64,000 nucleotides of DNA from Terriglobales bacterium (GTDB lineage: Bacteria > Acidobacteriota > Terriglobia > Terriglobales > Acidobacteriaceae): NCBI GenBank assembly GCA_035651655.1, contig DASRFG010000017.1:1-64000 (forward strand). Direction: 5' to 3'. Position numbers and translations under genes: made by a program. Shown piece after piece: positions 1-9,599 of this stretch (position 1 is its first letter; each line of letters begins with the position of its first letter). A model generated the notes under the pieces. It did not search any database. It worked only from the letters and a program-made list of their open reading frames with translations, and had not been told where the DNA came from.

Positions 1-223
1 GGGGCTTGCGGTCAACCAATCAGATGGGTCGCGGGTCTTACGACAGCGAGCAAGCAAGCCACTGTATGCTGGGAGGCGACGTCACGTGACACTGCCCGGA
101 TCCTTTACACAGGCCATGCGTCCCTACGGATCGACATCGTCCTGCTTAGAAGATGTAACTTACTGAAACCAAGGTGTGTTAAATTGCTCGAATGGTCCGA
201 ATTGTGTCCGCCGTGAGTACGAC
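1..223. other. no gene recognised (window edge)
   Basis: Only short open frames with no recognisable motif occur here. It lies 3' of the minus-strand sigma factor gene that ends at 224. I see no convincing terminator hairpin with a T tract. Confidence 0.4.
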
Positions 224-1270
224 CTAGGCCGCCTTCCGAACCTTCGTTTGCTCCAGGACCTGATCGACGTCGTCGACGCAGGTCGGCCCAGTACCTCTGA
301 TAATCGGTACGCGCCTTCGTAGAATCGCTCGCAACTCCTCCGTGAGCTGCTCTACATACCCTAATGGAAACCCGCTACACAGCAGTACAATGTCAAACTG
401 CTGCGACTTGGCTGCGGCCAACGCAGCGAAACGAGTAGCAGCACCCTGGACGTTATGCCCAAATCCGGCCAAGATGCGGCTGCAAGTTGCTACTGCATCA
501 GCGTCTGGTCCAATAGACAAGATTCTCGCCATCTTCGCGCTGCTTATCGCGGTCGGATTGACCTTGCAGTCTGGAATTTCCAACGGGTCGGTTACAACTC
601 CTTGCTTATCTCTTTTTGCACGGCAGATTGCATCGCGATTTCCTCTGGCGGATGTAGTGAAGTACGGTAACGATGCGCCTGCCATCCCTCCGTGTCGTTT
701 TAACAGGTTAGCTCGGATTCTGAGTCGGGCTTTGTGTAGCTGCGCCTTGCAATTTCCTTCGCTGAAGCCGAGCAGGTCGGCAATTTCGTGATGTTGGTAT
801 CCCTCTACATCGTGAAGGATGAATACCATTCTGTATCCGGGGGAGAGCCCCTCAATCGCCTGCTCAAGCATAACGCGGTCGATAGTGCCTGCCTGGATTC
901 GGTCGATAGAGCCAAGTTGTTTCGCAGCGACAATGTCCTCCTCTGCCTCGGAGTAAGTCTCCAGTGGCTCTGGTTCCGGTTTGAATTTTCGCTTTCGAAG
1001 CTTCATAAGCACTTCATTGACGGTCAAACGGTGCAGCCAAGTGCTGAAAGCTGCATCGCCCCTGAACGTGGAAATTTTTCTATAAACCTGCAGAAACACC
1101 TCTTGCATCGAGTCTTCGGCCTCGCTTGTGCTCCTCAGCATTCGGAAGCAAGTACCGTATACGATTCGCTTGTGTCGGTGATAGAGGCTCTCGAATGCCT
1201 GATGATCCCCCGCTTGTGCACCCCGGAGCATGGCGTCTACATCGGTACGAGAGACAACTTTTGTAGCCAT
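224..1270 (-). CDS. ECF sigma factor with C-terminal receiver-like domain
   Basis: A sigma-70 family, extracytoplasmic-function regulator of about 348 residues. The first ~200 residues hold sigma region 2 (with AEDSMQEVFLQVYRK and FSTWLHRLTVNEVLMKLR) and region 4 (LSPGYRMVFILHDVEGYQ, then HEIADLLGFSEGNCKAQLHK, the promoter -35 binding helix-turn-helix). After a linker of ~50 residues, the last ~100 residues begin MARILSIGPDADAVATCSRI and continue with FDIVLLCSGFPLGY. This follows the fold pattern of a response-regulator receiver, but the phosphoacceptor Asp and the acidic pair are not preserved. I chose the ATG at 1268-1270 because GGAGAG lies just upstream; the frame stays open to 1297. No anti-sigma gene is adjacent. 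The sigma part is secure; the receiver assignment is inference. Confidence 0.85.
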   Translation of the reverse strand: MATKVVSRTDVDAMLRGAQAGDHQAFESLYHRHKRIVYGTCFRMLRSTSEAEDSMQEVFLQVYRKISTFRGDAAFSTWLHRLTVNEVLMKLRKRKFKPEPEPLETYSEAEEDIVAAKQLGSIDRIQAGTIDRVMLEQAIEGLSPGYRMVFILHDVEGYQHHEIADLLGFSEGNCKAQLHKARLRIRANLLKRHGGMAGASLPYFTTSARGNRDAICRAKRDKQGVVTDPLEIPDCKVNPTAISSAKMARILSIGPDADAVATCSRILAGFGHNVQGAATRFAALAAAKSQQFDIVLLCSGFPLGYVEQLTEELRAILRRRVPIIRGTGPTCVDDVDQVLEQTKVRKAA

Positions 1271-1401
1271 AGCGTGCTCTCCATGGATTTCAATCACCGC
1301 GACAAGGGATTGAATGCTGCTGGCGCGGTAAGCTCTAACCTTTCAAAAGGGTGAGAGCAGAATGGTTGGTGACGACATTTCAGCGTCCCACCCTCCAATC
1401 C

Positions 1402-1929
1402 CTAGGCAGCTTTAACTCCGACTGCTGTCTTCTTGTCCGGGTTAACTTTTGCCAAGGTGACTTCCAGCACATCGTTCTTAATAGTCGCCGTCATATTCTT
1501 TGGATCTACCTCTTGCGGTAACTCCAGAAAGCGGAACATCTCATTGGACATTTTTCCCTGGAACGCCGTTCTTCCCTTCTCTTGTTCCACGGTTTCCTGC
1601 TTCTTGGCGCGGATGATCAGGCGCCTCGGCTCGGCCAGAACCTCCGCGTCTTTGCCTATAAAGCCGGGGACTTCGGCTGTGACTGTAAACCCTCCGCCGG
1701 TGTCGACCACTGTCGCCGGGATTGGAGTCAGCAACTCAGATTCGGCGCGAAACCAGTCTTCACCGTCATGTCCGTGCTCAGAGCCGCGGGCTTCGAACAG
1801 TTCGTAGGCGCGACGGGCGATCGCTGCGGAGATCTGTTGCGTTCGTTGGACCAAGGTGCCACTTGCTGTAAGTTTGAAGATGGCAGGTTGAGTGGTAGGG
1901 CGTGCGTTTGTTGCCATTGTGCGCTTCAT
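1402..1929 (-). CDS. Hsp20/alpha-crystallin family small heat-shock protein
   Basis: A 175-residue ATP-independent holdase chaperone. The alpha-crystallin domain covers roughly residues 65-170: PATVVDTGGGFTVTAEVPGF is the start of the beta-sandwich, followed by RRLIIRAKK, a strand with FRFLELPQEVDPKNMTATI, and the closing NDVLEVTLAK, which is the family's conserved segment. The N-terminal arm is variable, as expected. GGAG precedes the ATG. It lies 131 bp upstream of the sigma gene on the same strand and could be under stress control, but I see no CIRCE or sigma-32 type element that proves it. Confidence 0.9.
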   Translation of the reverse strand: MKRTMATNARPTTQPAIFKLTASGTLVQRTQQISAAIARRAYELFEARGSEHGHDGEDWFRAESELLTPIPATVVDTGGGFTVTAEVPGFIGKDAEVLAEPRRLIIRAKKQETVEQEKGRTAFQGKMSNEMFRFLELPQEVDPKNMTATIKNDVLEVTLAKVNPDKKTAVGVKAA

Positions 1930-1948
1930 GACATTTTCTCCATTTCTC

Positions 1949-3031
1949 TTAATTCATGCCTGTTTCATATGTATTCATGCTCTGTGATGAGAATGTTTTC
2001 AGATCCCTTCCTGCAGGGTGCGAATGTGAACTCCTGGCTGGTGCCGCGCGCCGAGCGTCAGGAGAACAGAGCCATCCCGCATTCTCTATGCGAGCCAACA
2101 ACAGATGGAAATAAACGAAACCCGCATAGGGTTGCCATCCGGCAACGGTCCTGCGTACCGCGTCGTAGTCCAGAGCTTTTTTCTCACGCAAGAATTGAGC
2201 TAGCTTATTGCGGGCGCCAACGTCATCTCCTGGAAAAATGTCCAATCGCCCGAGCCCCCGGAGTAAGACGTATTCTGCAGTCCAGCGGCCCACCCCTTTC
2301 AGATTTACTAATCTTTCAAGCGCCCCTTGGTTGTCGAGCTTGACGAACGACTCCGGGTTCAGGCGCCGATCGCGAATCGCCGAACTGATCTCCAGTAACG
2401 CTCGCGATTTGTTGGCGCTGAATCCCAGAGATTTCAAAGACTGCACCTTCACCCCTGAAAAGTCTGTCGGATCGGGGAAGGCGTGCGGTGCATGCTCCGA
2501 GTCCGCGGATATGAGGCCAAATTTTTGCGCCAAGCGGGTGAGCAGCAGAATTCCTACCAACAGCGAGAGTTGCTGGCATGCAATGCCATTGATCACGGCC
2601 TCAAATACGGTAGGAAATTGGGGTGGCTTGAGCCCGCGGAATTTGTCGACTAAGGGCTGCAGTCTTGGATCGCCCGTTGCCAGCCTATAAAAGCGGTTCA
2701 AGTCCTTATGCACTCCAAGCATGCGTTCGAGCAACGCTCTTGCCGTATCTCTTTGCTGCACCGTTAGGCGAGGGCCGGTCAAATCGACTTCCAGTTGTGG
2801 CTCCTCTGGACCGCCACTCTGGCGTACGGCCACTTCCACTGCCAGACTGTCGATCATCAAAACACGCCGGTAGGTCCTTCCATCCCAGCGGTCGATTGCA
2901 TTCTCCGGACGTCGACGAAGTGCCCAAACCGTGAAATCCAACCGAAAGGGTGGTACGGGCGTGATCGAAAATGACCTTTGCCTCACTGCTCTGGCCTCCA
3001 GCTGTTTACAAATGCGCTCTCGCATAACCAC
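1949..3031 (-). CDS. DNA-3-methyladenine glycosylase II family (AlkA-like)
   Basis: Base-excision repair glycosylase of the HhH-GPD superfamily that removes alkylated purines. At 360 residues it is somewhat longer than E. coli AlkA. Visible parts are an N-terminal AlkA_N-type beta domain (~20-140), a helical segment with FPTVFEAVINGIACQQLSL, and the helix-hairpin-helix LVNLKGVGRWTAEYVLLRGL. This is followed by the GPD loop with the catalytic aspartate in RLDIFPGDDVG. The C-terminal ~35 residues (Ala/Arg/Ser rich) are an extension of unknown role. It ends 19 bp upstream of the Hsp20 start and may be co-transcribed with it. The first Met or the third residue (MVMRER) could be the start. Confidence 0.85.
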   Translation of the reverse strand: MVMRERICKQLEARAVRQRSFSITPVPPFRLDFTVWALRRRPENAIDRWDGRTYRRVLMIDSLAVEVAVRQSGGPEEPQLEVDLTGPRLTVQQRDTARALLERMLGVHKDLNRFYRLATGDPRLQPLVDKFRGLKPPQFPTVFEAVINGIACQQLSLLVGILLLTRLAQKFGLISADSEHAPHAFPDPTDFSGVKVQSLKSLGFSANKSRALLEISSAIRDRRLNPESFVKLDNQGALERLVNLKGVGRWTAEYVLLRGLGRLDIFPGDDVGARNKLAQFLREKKALDYDAVRRTVAGWQPYAGFVYFHLLLARIENAGWLCSPDARRAAPARSSHSHPAGRDLKTFSSQSMNTYETGMN

Positions 3032-3863
3032 CGCAGACGTGCGGCGTTTGCGCGGCCTCGACGCTCCCGTTTGGACATCCCGCTCGCCATAAGTTCATGC
3101 TGAGCCCGATGCTTGCTTCGTGCAATGCTACGTTCGTTTCAATTGGCATTATGATTGTCACGAACTAGAAGACAGAGAACCCGACGGACTCTCTAGGGCG
3201 AGCGGTTGTCGTGGTGAACCAAATGACCTGCTTTCCTCGATGGTGTCGGCCCACTAAGAAACGCGCTGGGGTCACCGGTGGCTACGTAGTCAGCCTGCAC
3301 CGCCGCCTTCACCCGCTTCACAACACTAGACCGAATCGCGCCCGTCTGCACTGAGCTACTTCGCTGAACCTACATCCTCGACCGCTGATGAGAGGCCCGC
3401 CCGTACTTTCTGGCCGGAGGATGCGTGTCAGAGAGTTGGCGATCATGAAGTCACGCATCAGAATGGTGGGTTCGAGTGCTCACGCCTCAGTCGGCCACTG
3501 GACTTCGTGCTTCCGCCGGATGCCTACAAGGTAATTGTGTCCCTCCCAACGATTGCTACTGTCCAGAAGAAAGTGAATTCGACAGGAGCACTCTGATTGC
3601 CGTGGATGGCAATATTGGCGTATTCAATTCCGAGTTTTGGCGTAAACGATTGGCTCAGGCCACAGTACAAACGGTCTATTGCAGGCTGCCGTTGAGACGA
3701 GTAGAAGCTCATCGGATGTGCCGGAAGTCCCACGAACTGGTGGAATGCGAATGGGGCGTTTACAGCTCTTTCATTCTCGGCTGTGGGTGATTCTCTGGTG
3801 ATGCTCTGACCCCACAGAGGAGCGCTCGATACCTCGACGGCGAAAGGAAGGAAGGTCTGAGTC
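3032..3863. other. 832-bp intergenic region, no supported gene
   Basis: This lies between the divergent alkA-like gene and the formate dehydrogenase operon. A 104-codon plus-strand frame at 3476-3790 has no recognisable domain or ribosome binding site and probably is not a gene. The region should carry the promoter of the fdn operon, but I cannot assign a box with confidence. Confidence 0.5.
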
Positions 3864-6800
3864 ATGGATGCAACCAGAAGAGACTTCCTCAAAGTTGCGA
3901 CTCTGGGCGGCGTGGCAGCTTCGGTCTTCGGTTTTGATCTGGCGCCAGCGTATGCGCAACTGCGGGAACTCAAAATCGCGCGTGCCACGGAGACCCGGTC
4001 CACCTGCCCTTATTGCGCGGTGAGCTGCGGCGTCATCATCTACACTTCGGGCGATAAGGCCAAGAACGTGACTCCACAGGTGATCCATGTGGAGGGGGAT
4101 CCGGATCATCCCATCAATCGCGGCACGTTGTGCCCTAAGGGCGCTTCCCTCGAGCAGGAAATCTCGAACCCGCGACGCCTCACCAAGCCTCAGGTTCGCC
4201 GGCCCGGTGGAACCGAATGGCAAGACATTTCCTGGGACGATGCGATCAATGAGATCGCCGGATTGGTCAAGAAATCGCGCGACGAGACGTTTGTGACCAA
4301 AGACCCGCAGGGGCACACCGTGAACCGCTGTGAAGGGATTGCGTTTATCGGTGGCTGCACCGACACGAACGAAATGAACTATCTCGTCGTAAAGAGTATG
4401 CGCAGCATGGGGGTCTGCTACATCGAAAACCAGGCGCGGGTTTGACACGGACCCACGGTCTCAAGTTTGGGACCAACATTCGGGCGCGGGGCCATGACGA
4501 ATGGTTATACCGACATCAAGAATAGCGACATGATCTTGATCATGGGTGGCAATCCTGCCGAGAACCACCCATGCGGATTCAAGTGGGCCATCGAAGCCAA
4601 GAGAACTCGTAACGCCAAGATGATCGTGGTGGATCCACGCTTCACCCGCACAGCTGCCACGTCCGATCTATTCCTGCAGATCCGAGCTGGATCCGATATC
4701 GCGTTCCTGGGCGGAGTTATCCGCTACGCAATCGAAAATAACCGCATCGCGCATGAATACCTGACGAACTTTACCAATGCCGCCTTCATCGTAAAGCAGG
4801 GTTTCAAGCTGCCAGAAGACGGCTTGTATTCGGGTTTCGATCCAGCCACACAGATCTACGACAAATCCACTTGGAATTACGAGCAGGGTGGCGATTTGAG
4901 TGGCACAGCCGTCCCGGCCGCAGCAGCCATGGCCGGTCACGGCGCGGCGATGGTTAGCCACGATAGAGACAGCTCCTCGGCTGCGCACGCTGGCGGAAGT
5001 GGAGCCCAGAGCGGGCCTGAGAAGCCGGGTGGCGAGGGGCAGAGCTATCAGGCAGCGAGCCCGACAGGCGCGAAGGCGACTGAGTCATCCAAGCCCACCC
5101 CCATGCTTCCTCCAACCGTAGCTTATGACCTAACTTTGCAGCATCCGCGTTGCGTTTTTCAGTTACTGAAACAGCAGTATTCGCGCTACACCCCGGAAAT
5201 GGTGGAGCGCATCACTGGCATACCAAAAGATCAGTTCTTGAAGGCCGCCGACCTTTTTACTTCGGTTCGTAAAGATGGAGACATGAAGCGGGTTGCCACC
5301 ATCATGTACGCGGTGGGTTGGACGCAGCACACATTCGGGACGCAGATCATCCGCGCTGCAGCAATGTTGCAACTGCTACTCGGAAACGTGGGGAGAGCGG
5401 GCGGGGGTGTCAATGCACTTCGTGGACACTCCAATATTCAGGGCGCGACCGACATGGGCGGCGTGTTTGACATTTGGCCTGGCTATTTGAAGACTCCGAG
5501 TCCTGCGGATATAAACCTGAGTGTCTACCTGAAGCGTACTACGCCCACTGCGTCCAAACCCGCTCCCTGGGATTCATACAATTATTGGACGAACACCTCG
5601 AAGTTTGCGGTCTCGTTGCTTAAAGCCTTCTACGGGGACGCTGCCACCAAGCAAAACGACTGGGCCTTTCACTATATGCCAAAGGCGGACCGCAACTACT
5701 CGTGGACCCAGATTTGGGACAACATGTACCGCGGGTCGGTAAAGGGAATGTTTGCCTTCGGCATGAACGGCGTCGCCATTGGGCCCGACTCACAGAAAAA
5801 TATTGACGCCCTCAAAAAAGCCGATTGGCTCGTTGTAGGCGAGATTTATCCCGATGAGACCAGCGAATTCTGGAGGTCGCCGGGAATCTCGCCGGAAGAA
5901 ATGAAGACCATCAACACCACGGTCTATCGCCTGCCCTGCGCTGGGTTCGCTGAGAAAGATGGATCGATGACGAATTCCTCTCGCTGGCTGCAATGGAAGA
6001 ACGTCGCCCTCCCGCCACCGGGGGAAGCCCGCCTGGACCAGGACATCGTCGCGCAGATCTTCCTCAAGGTCCGCGAACTGTATAAGAAAGAAGGTGGCAA
6101 GTTCCCGGATCCCATCCTGAACCTGACATGGTCCTACACAGATCCTCAGCATCCGTCTCTGGCGGAGTTAGCGAAAGAGATCAACGGCAAAGCCCTCGCG
6201 GACCTTACGGATCCAAAGACCCAGCAGATCATCAAGAAGGGGCAGCAACTGCCGGGCTTCGCATGGTTAAAAGATGACGGTACTACTTCCTGCGGCAATT
6301 GGATTTATTCCGGATGCTGGACTGAAGCGGGACCGCAACTCGCACGCCGCGGCACCGAAGATCCAACTGGCCTTGGCATTTACCAGAACTGGGCCTGGTC
6401 CTGGCCGGCGAACCGCCGCGTTCTCTACAACCGCGCGTCCTGCGACACGTCGGGAAAACCCTGGGATCCGGAACGGAAACAGGTCTGGTGGAATGAGTCG
6501 GCAAACCTCTGGACCGGAAATGACGTACCGGATTTCAAGGCAGACTCACCCCCCAAAGAACACATGGGACCATTCATCATGAACCCGGAAGGGGTCGGGC
6601 GAATCTTTGGGCCTTTGGCGTCTTTCGCTGACGGTCCATTCCCGGAGCATTACGAACCGTTTGAGAGTCCCGTTCAGAACGCGCTGCATCCGAACCACTC
6701 AAACAACCCGGTGGTCAAGAAATTCTCCACGCCGGCGGACAAGTACGGCACCACCAGCGAAGGCTTCAACATCATCTGCACCACTTATCGGCTCACCGAG

Positions 6801-7166
6801 CATTACCACTACTGGACCAAAAACAATCAGATGAACGTGCAGCTCATACCGGAGCCATTCGTTGAGATCCCGGTTGAGTTGGCGCAGGAATTAGGAATCA
6901 AGGGTAACGATAAGGTGAAGGTGACCAGCGCGAGGAGCTATTACATCGCAAAGGCTTTCGTCACCAAGCGTATCAAGCCCATGAGCATTGACGGCAAGAA
7001 GATTTATCAGATCGGGATTCCGATCCACCAGGGTTATCGCGGCATTCAGGAGGACGCAGGCAAGGACGCGAGGACCATCGCCAACCGGCTCACTCCGACG
7101 GTGACCGATCCCAACGCGTACACGCCGGAGTTCAAGGGCTTTCTGGTCAAACTGGAAAAGGCATAG
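3864..7166 (+). CDS. fdnG: formate dehydrogenase-N type alpha subunit, selenoprotein
   Basis: Catalytic subunit of the membrane-bound respiratory formate dehydrogenase, which oxidises formate to CO2 at a molybdenum or tungsten bis-MGD centre. It is 1,100 residues if the in-frame TGA at 4443-4445 is read as selenocysteine (residue 194). The context NQARV-Sec-HGPTV is the FdnG active-site sequence, and homology continues without a break on both sides. The N-terminus carries a twin-arginine signal (TRRDFLK, then a hydrophobic stretch to AYAQ), so the folded enzyme is exported. The Fe4S4 ligands are in STCPYCAVSCG and GTLCPKGAS. An Ala/Gly/Ser/Pro-rich insertion occupies about residues 342-412. 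The C-terminal molybdopterin dinucleotide domain includes TTYRLTEHYHYWTK. It is followed 9 bp later by the beta subunit. A conventional caller would split it into two genes. Confidence 0.95.
4443..4474 (+). promoter_or_regulatory. UGA(Sec) codon and SECIS-like hairpin
   Basis: Directly after the TGA (4443-4445), GGTCTC (4457-4462) can pair with GGGACC (4469-4474), including one G-U pair. This leaves the six-base loop AAGTTT (4463-4468). Bacterial SECIS elements bound by SelB lie within the coding sequence at this distance and carry G and U in the apical loop, which fits. Neither selA, selB nor selC is in this window, so they must lie elsewhere. Confidence 0.8.
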
Positions 7167-7175
7167 CGTGAACTG

Positions 7176-8063
7176 ATGAGCCAGGCAACATTGCAAATCA
7201 ATAGAATCTCCGGCCATCCCGGACCGGTGCCTGGGGCGGGAGTGGAGCGCGCCGAACAAGTCTGCAAGCTGGTGGATACCACCACGTGCATCGGCTGCAA
7301 AGCCTGCGAAGTGGCCTGTCTCGAATGGAACGGTTACACATTCACCGAGACCGTGTTCGACAACAGTTACCAGACGATGCCGGAGACGACGTGGAATTAC
7401 TGGAATCTCATCAAATTCAACGAGCACGAGAACGCAGACGGCTCTATAAGTTTGCTCATGCGCAAGGACCAGTGCATGCACTGCGCCGAGCCGGGCTGTC
7501 TGGCGGCGTGCCCGGCGGACGGCGCCATCGTTCAATATACGAACGGTATCGTTGATTTTCAGCAGGAGCACTGCATCGGCTGCGGCTATTGCGTCAGCGG
7601 GTGCCCGTTCAATATTCCCAAGTTCAATCAGCAGACTAAAAAGATGTTCAAATGCACCCTTTGTTCCGACCGCGTCTCACAGGGGCTGGAGCCTGCCTGC
7701 ATTAAGGCCTGTCCTACGGGCTGTCTGCACTTCGGAACGAAAGACGATATGCGAGGCCTTGCTGAGGCCCGGGCGCAGCAACTTCGCGGGAACGGTCTGG
7801 AGAAAGCTGGAGTGTATGATCCGCCGGGCGTCGGGGGAACCGGCGTCATCTATGTTCTCCATGATGTTTCTAATCCGGAGGCGTATGGCGGATTACCCAA
7901 GGACCCTCGTATTCCATGGGTTGTCCGTTTTTGGAAAGGGCCGGCTAAGTGGATTGGAAACTTCGCAATCTGGTTTGGGGTTGTGGGCGTGACCCTGCAT
8001 TATCTGCGATTCGGTCCCAAGGAAATTGAGAGCGATAAGGACAGGAAAAGAGGACAGCCGTGA
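7176..8063 (+). CDS. fdnH: formate dehydrogenase-N type beta subunit
   Basis: A 295-residue iron-sulfur electron-transfer subunit that passes electrons from the alpha subunit to the cytochrome b subunit. Cysteine clusters for four Fe4S4 centres are visible: CIGCKACEVAC, CMHCAEPGCLAAC, CIGCGYCVSGC and CTLC...CIKACPTGC. One hydrophobic helix near the C-terminus (WIGNFAIWFGVVGVTLHYL) anchors it to the membrane, as in FdnH. The start is 9 bp after the alpha-subunit stop, and the stop overlaps the gamma-subunit GTG start. Confidence 0.95.
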   Translation: MSQATLQINRISGHPGPVPGAGVERAEQVCKLVDTTTCIGCKACEVACLEWNGYTFTETVFDNSYQTMPETTWNYWNLIKFNEHENADGSISLLMRKDQCMHCAEPGCLAACPADGAIVQYTNGIVDFQQEHCIGCGYCVSGCPFNIPKFNQQTKKMFKCTLCSDRVSQGLEPACIKACPTGCLHFGTKDDMRGLAEARAQQLRGNGLEKAGVYDPPGVGGTGVIYVLHDVSNPEAYGGLPKDPRIPWVVRFWKGPAKWIGNFAIWFGVVGVTLHYLRFGPKEIESDKDRKRGQP

Positions 8064-8740
8064 GCACTTCGCGAGTCTTTTCGCCTGCGCAAAGCAGTGG
8101 CCATTCAGGCGACCGGGTTGTCCGGTACACACTTACCGAGCGCGTCAACCACTGGATCGCTACGTTCTCCTACGTCTATTGCCTGCTGACGGGTTTGGCT
8201 TTTTGGTCACCTTACATGTATTGGCTGGCCGCCGTGGTCGGCAGCGGGCCGACTGCCCGCTTCTGGCATCCCTGGGTTGGCCTGATCTTTACCATATCGA
8301 CGCTATGGATGTACGAGATGTGGCGGCGTGACATGCGCACAACCGACGCTGACCGCCGTTGGTCGAAACTGATCCCTTATTACGTCCGGAATGAGGACGA
8401 GAGACTTCCGCCGATTGGCCGTTTTAACTATGGCCAGAAATTATTGTTCTGGCTAATGTTTTATGGCGCCATTTTACTGGTGCTTTCCGGTTTTGGATTG
8501 TGGTTCGTCGAATCCATCCCCTGGAGCCTGCGCTGGCTGCGCTATCTAGCGATCACCGTACACGTCACGGCAGCGCTGGCGACCATCGGCGGCTTCATCA
8601 TTCACGTTTACATGAGCACAGCCTTTGTGCGCGGGAGTTTCACTTCGATGGTTCGTGGTGAAGTCTCGTCCATCTGGGCTAAAACGCATCACCGGCTCTG
8701 GTATGAGCAGGTCACCAAGGGGACGTCGGCCGAGAAATGA
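8060..8740 (+). CDS. fdnI: formate dehydrogenase gamma subunit, cytochrome b556
   Basis: A 226-residue integral membrane diheme cytochrome b that reduces quinone with electrons from FdnH. About four transmembrane helices are visible (including TFSYVYCLLTGLAFW, LLFWLMFYGAILLVLSGFGL and AALATIGGFIIHVYM). Histidines in TERVNHWIA, ITVHVTAAL and FIIHVYM suit heme ligation. It starts at GTG in a GTGA overlap with the fdnH stop, behind AGAGGA, and its own stop overlaps the next ATG (ATGA). Translation of the operon is therefore tightly coupled. Confidence 0.93.
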   Translation: MSTSRVFSPAQSSGHSGDRVVRYTLTERVNHWIATFSYVYCLLTGLAFWSPYMYWLAAVVGSGPTARFWHPWVGLIFTISTLWMYEMWRRDMRTTDADRRWSKLIPYYVRNEDERLPPIGRFNYGQKLLFWLMFYGAILLVLSGFGLWFVESIPWSLRWLRYLAITVHVTAALATIGGFIIHVYMSTAFVRGSFTSMVRGEVSSIWAKTHHRLWYEQVTKGTSAEK

Positions 8741-9543
8741 AGCGATCCAAGTGGGACGAGCGGATGCGGCGTGCTGATCAGTTGGCGAGGGCGCATCCCT
8801 TTGCAGCTGAAGTGTTGCAGTTTTACACGCGTATCACTAGCTTTCAGCAAGCCCTTTACGCCGACCTTGAGTCCTCCTGCGGGGATGCGAAGAGGGCCCG
8901 CACGGAGGGCGTGCTGCGCGACGAACTGGATTTATTTATTCTCCTTCCGAAGTTTCCTCAGTTCCTTGCACTGGTTGAGACAATCGCCCCTGCGCCCCTG
9001 GCTCACTCCGCTGCGGAACTGATTGCTCAAGGCGCTCAGCGTTGGCAAGAGTTGCTGCAGGCCTGCTGGGCAGATAGCGAATCGCAACCGAGCAGTGCCG
9101 AAGCTGTGCTCTCTCGACTATTTCTACAGCCTTATGCGGAATTTCTTGCCGATTACACTCAGAAACCCACATCCGGACGCGTTCAGCCGCTGTGCCCGGT
9201 TTGTGGAAGTAGGCCGCAGGCGGGAATCCTTCGGCCCGAGGGAGATGGAGGAAAGCGTTCGCTCATTTGCAGTCTTTGTGCGAACGAATGGGAGTTCCGG
9301 CGATTGTTATGCCCCTCGTGCGGAGAAGAAAACGTCGAGAAGCTTGTAATTTACACTGCTGACCAGTTCCAGCACGTTCGGATTGAAGCCTGCGATAGCT
9401 GCCACCATTACATCAAGACCATCGATTTGACGAAGAATGGCAACGCAGTTCCGGTAGTAGACGAATTGGCGGCGATCCCGTTGAGCCTTTGGGCGGAAGA
9501 GCATGGGTACTCGAAATTGCAGACGAACTTGTTGGGGATCTAG
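8737..9543 (+). CDS. fdhE: formate dehydrogenase accessory protein FdhE
   Basis: A 268-residue cytoplasmic maturation factor required for formate dehydrogenase activity; it contacts the catalytic subunit before export. The C-terminal half has the diagnostic rubredoxin-like cysteine pairs CPVCG, CSLCANEW, CPSCGEE and CDSCHHYIK, and near the end the FdhE-type stretch VPVVDELAAIPLSLWAEEHG. The start overlaps the fdnI stop by 4 bp. Confidence 0.93.
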   Translation: MKRSKWDERMRRADQLARAHPFAAEVLQFYTRITSFQQALYADLESSCGDAKRARTEGVLRDELDLFILLPKFPQFLALVETIAPAPLAHSAAELIAQGAQRWQELLQACWADSESQPSSAEAVLSRLFLQPYAEFLADYTQKPTSGRVQPLCPVCGSRPQAGILRPEGDGGKRSLICSLCANEWEFRRLLCPSCGEENVEKLVIYTADQFQHVRIEACDSCHHYIKTIDLTKNGNAVPVVDELAAIPLSLWAEEHGYSKLQTNLLGI

Positions 9544-9599
9544 CGTCATCGGCCAGGGATGCGGTTGGTTCTATAGCTGCCTGGTGTTCTGAGGTTCTG

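Noticed and set aside
3476-3790. 104-codon plus-strand frame upstream of fdnG
   Set aside because: No domain, no ribosome binding site, overlapped by comparable frames on the other strand; composition does not look coding.
4467-7166. Separate gene starting after the TGA in the formate dehydrogenase
   Set aside because: Homology, Tat signal and cofactor ligands require the upstream part; the TGA is at the known selenocysteine position.
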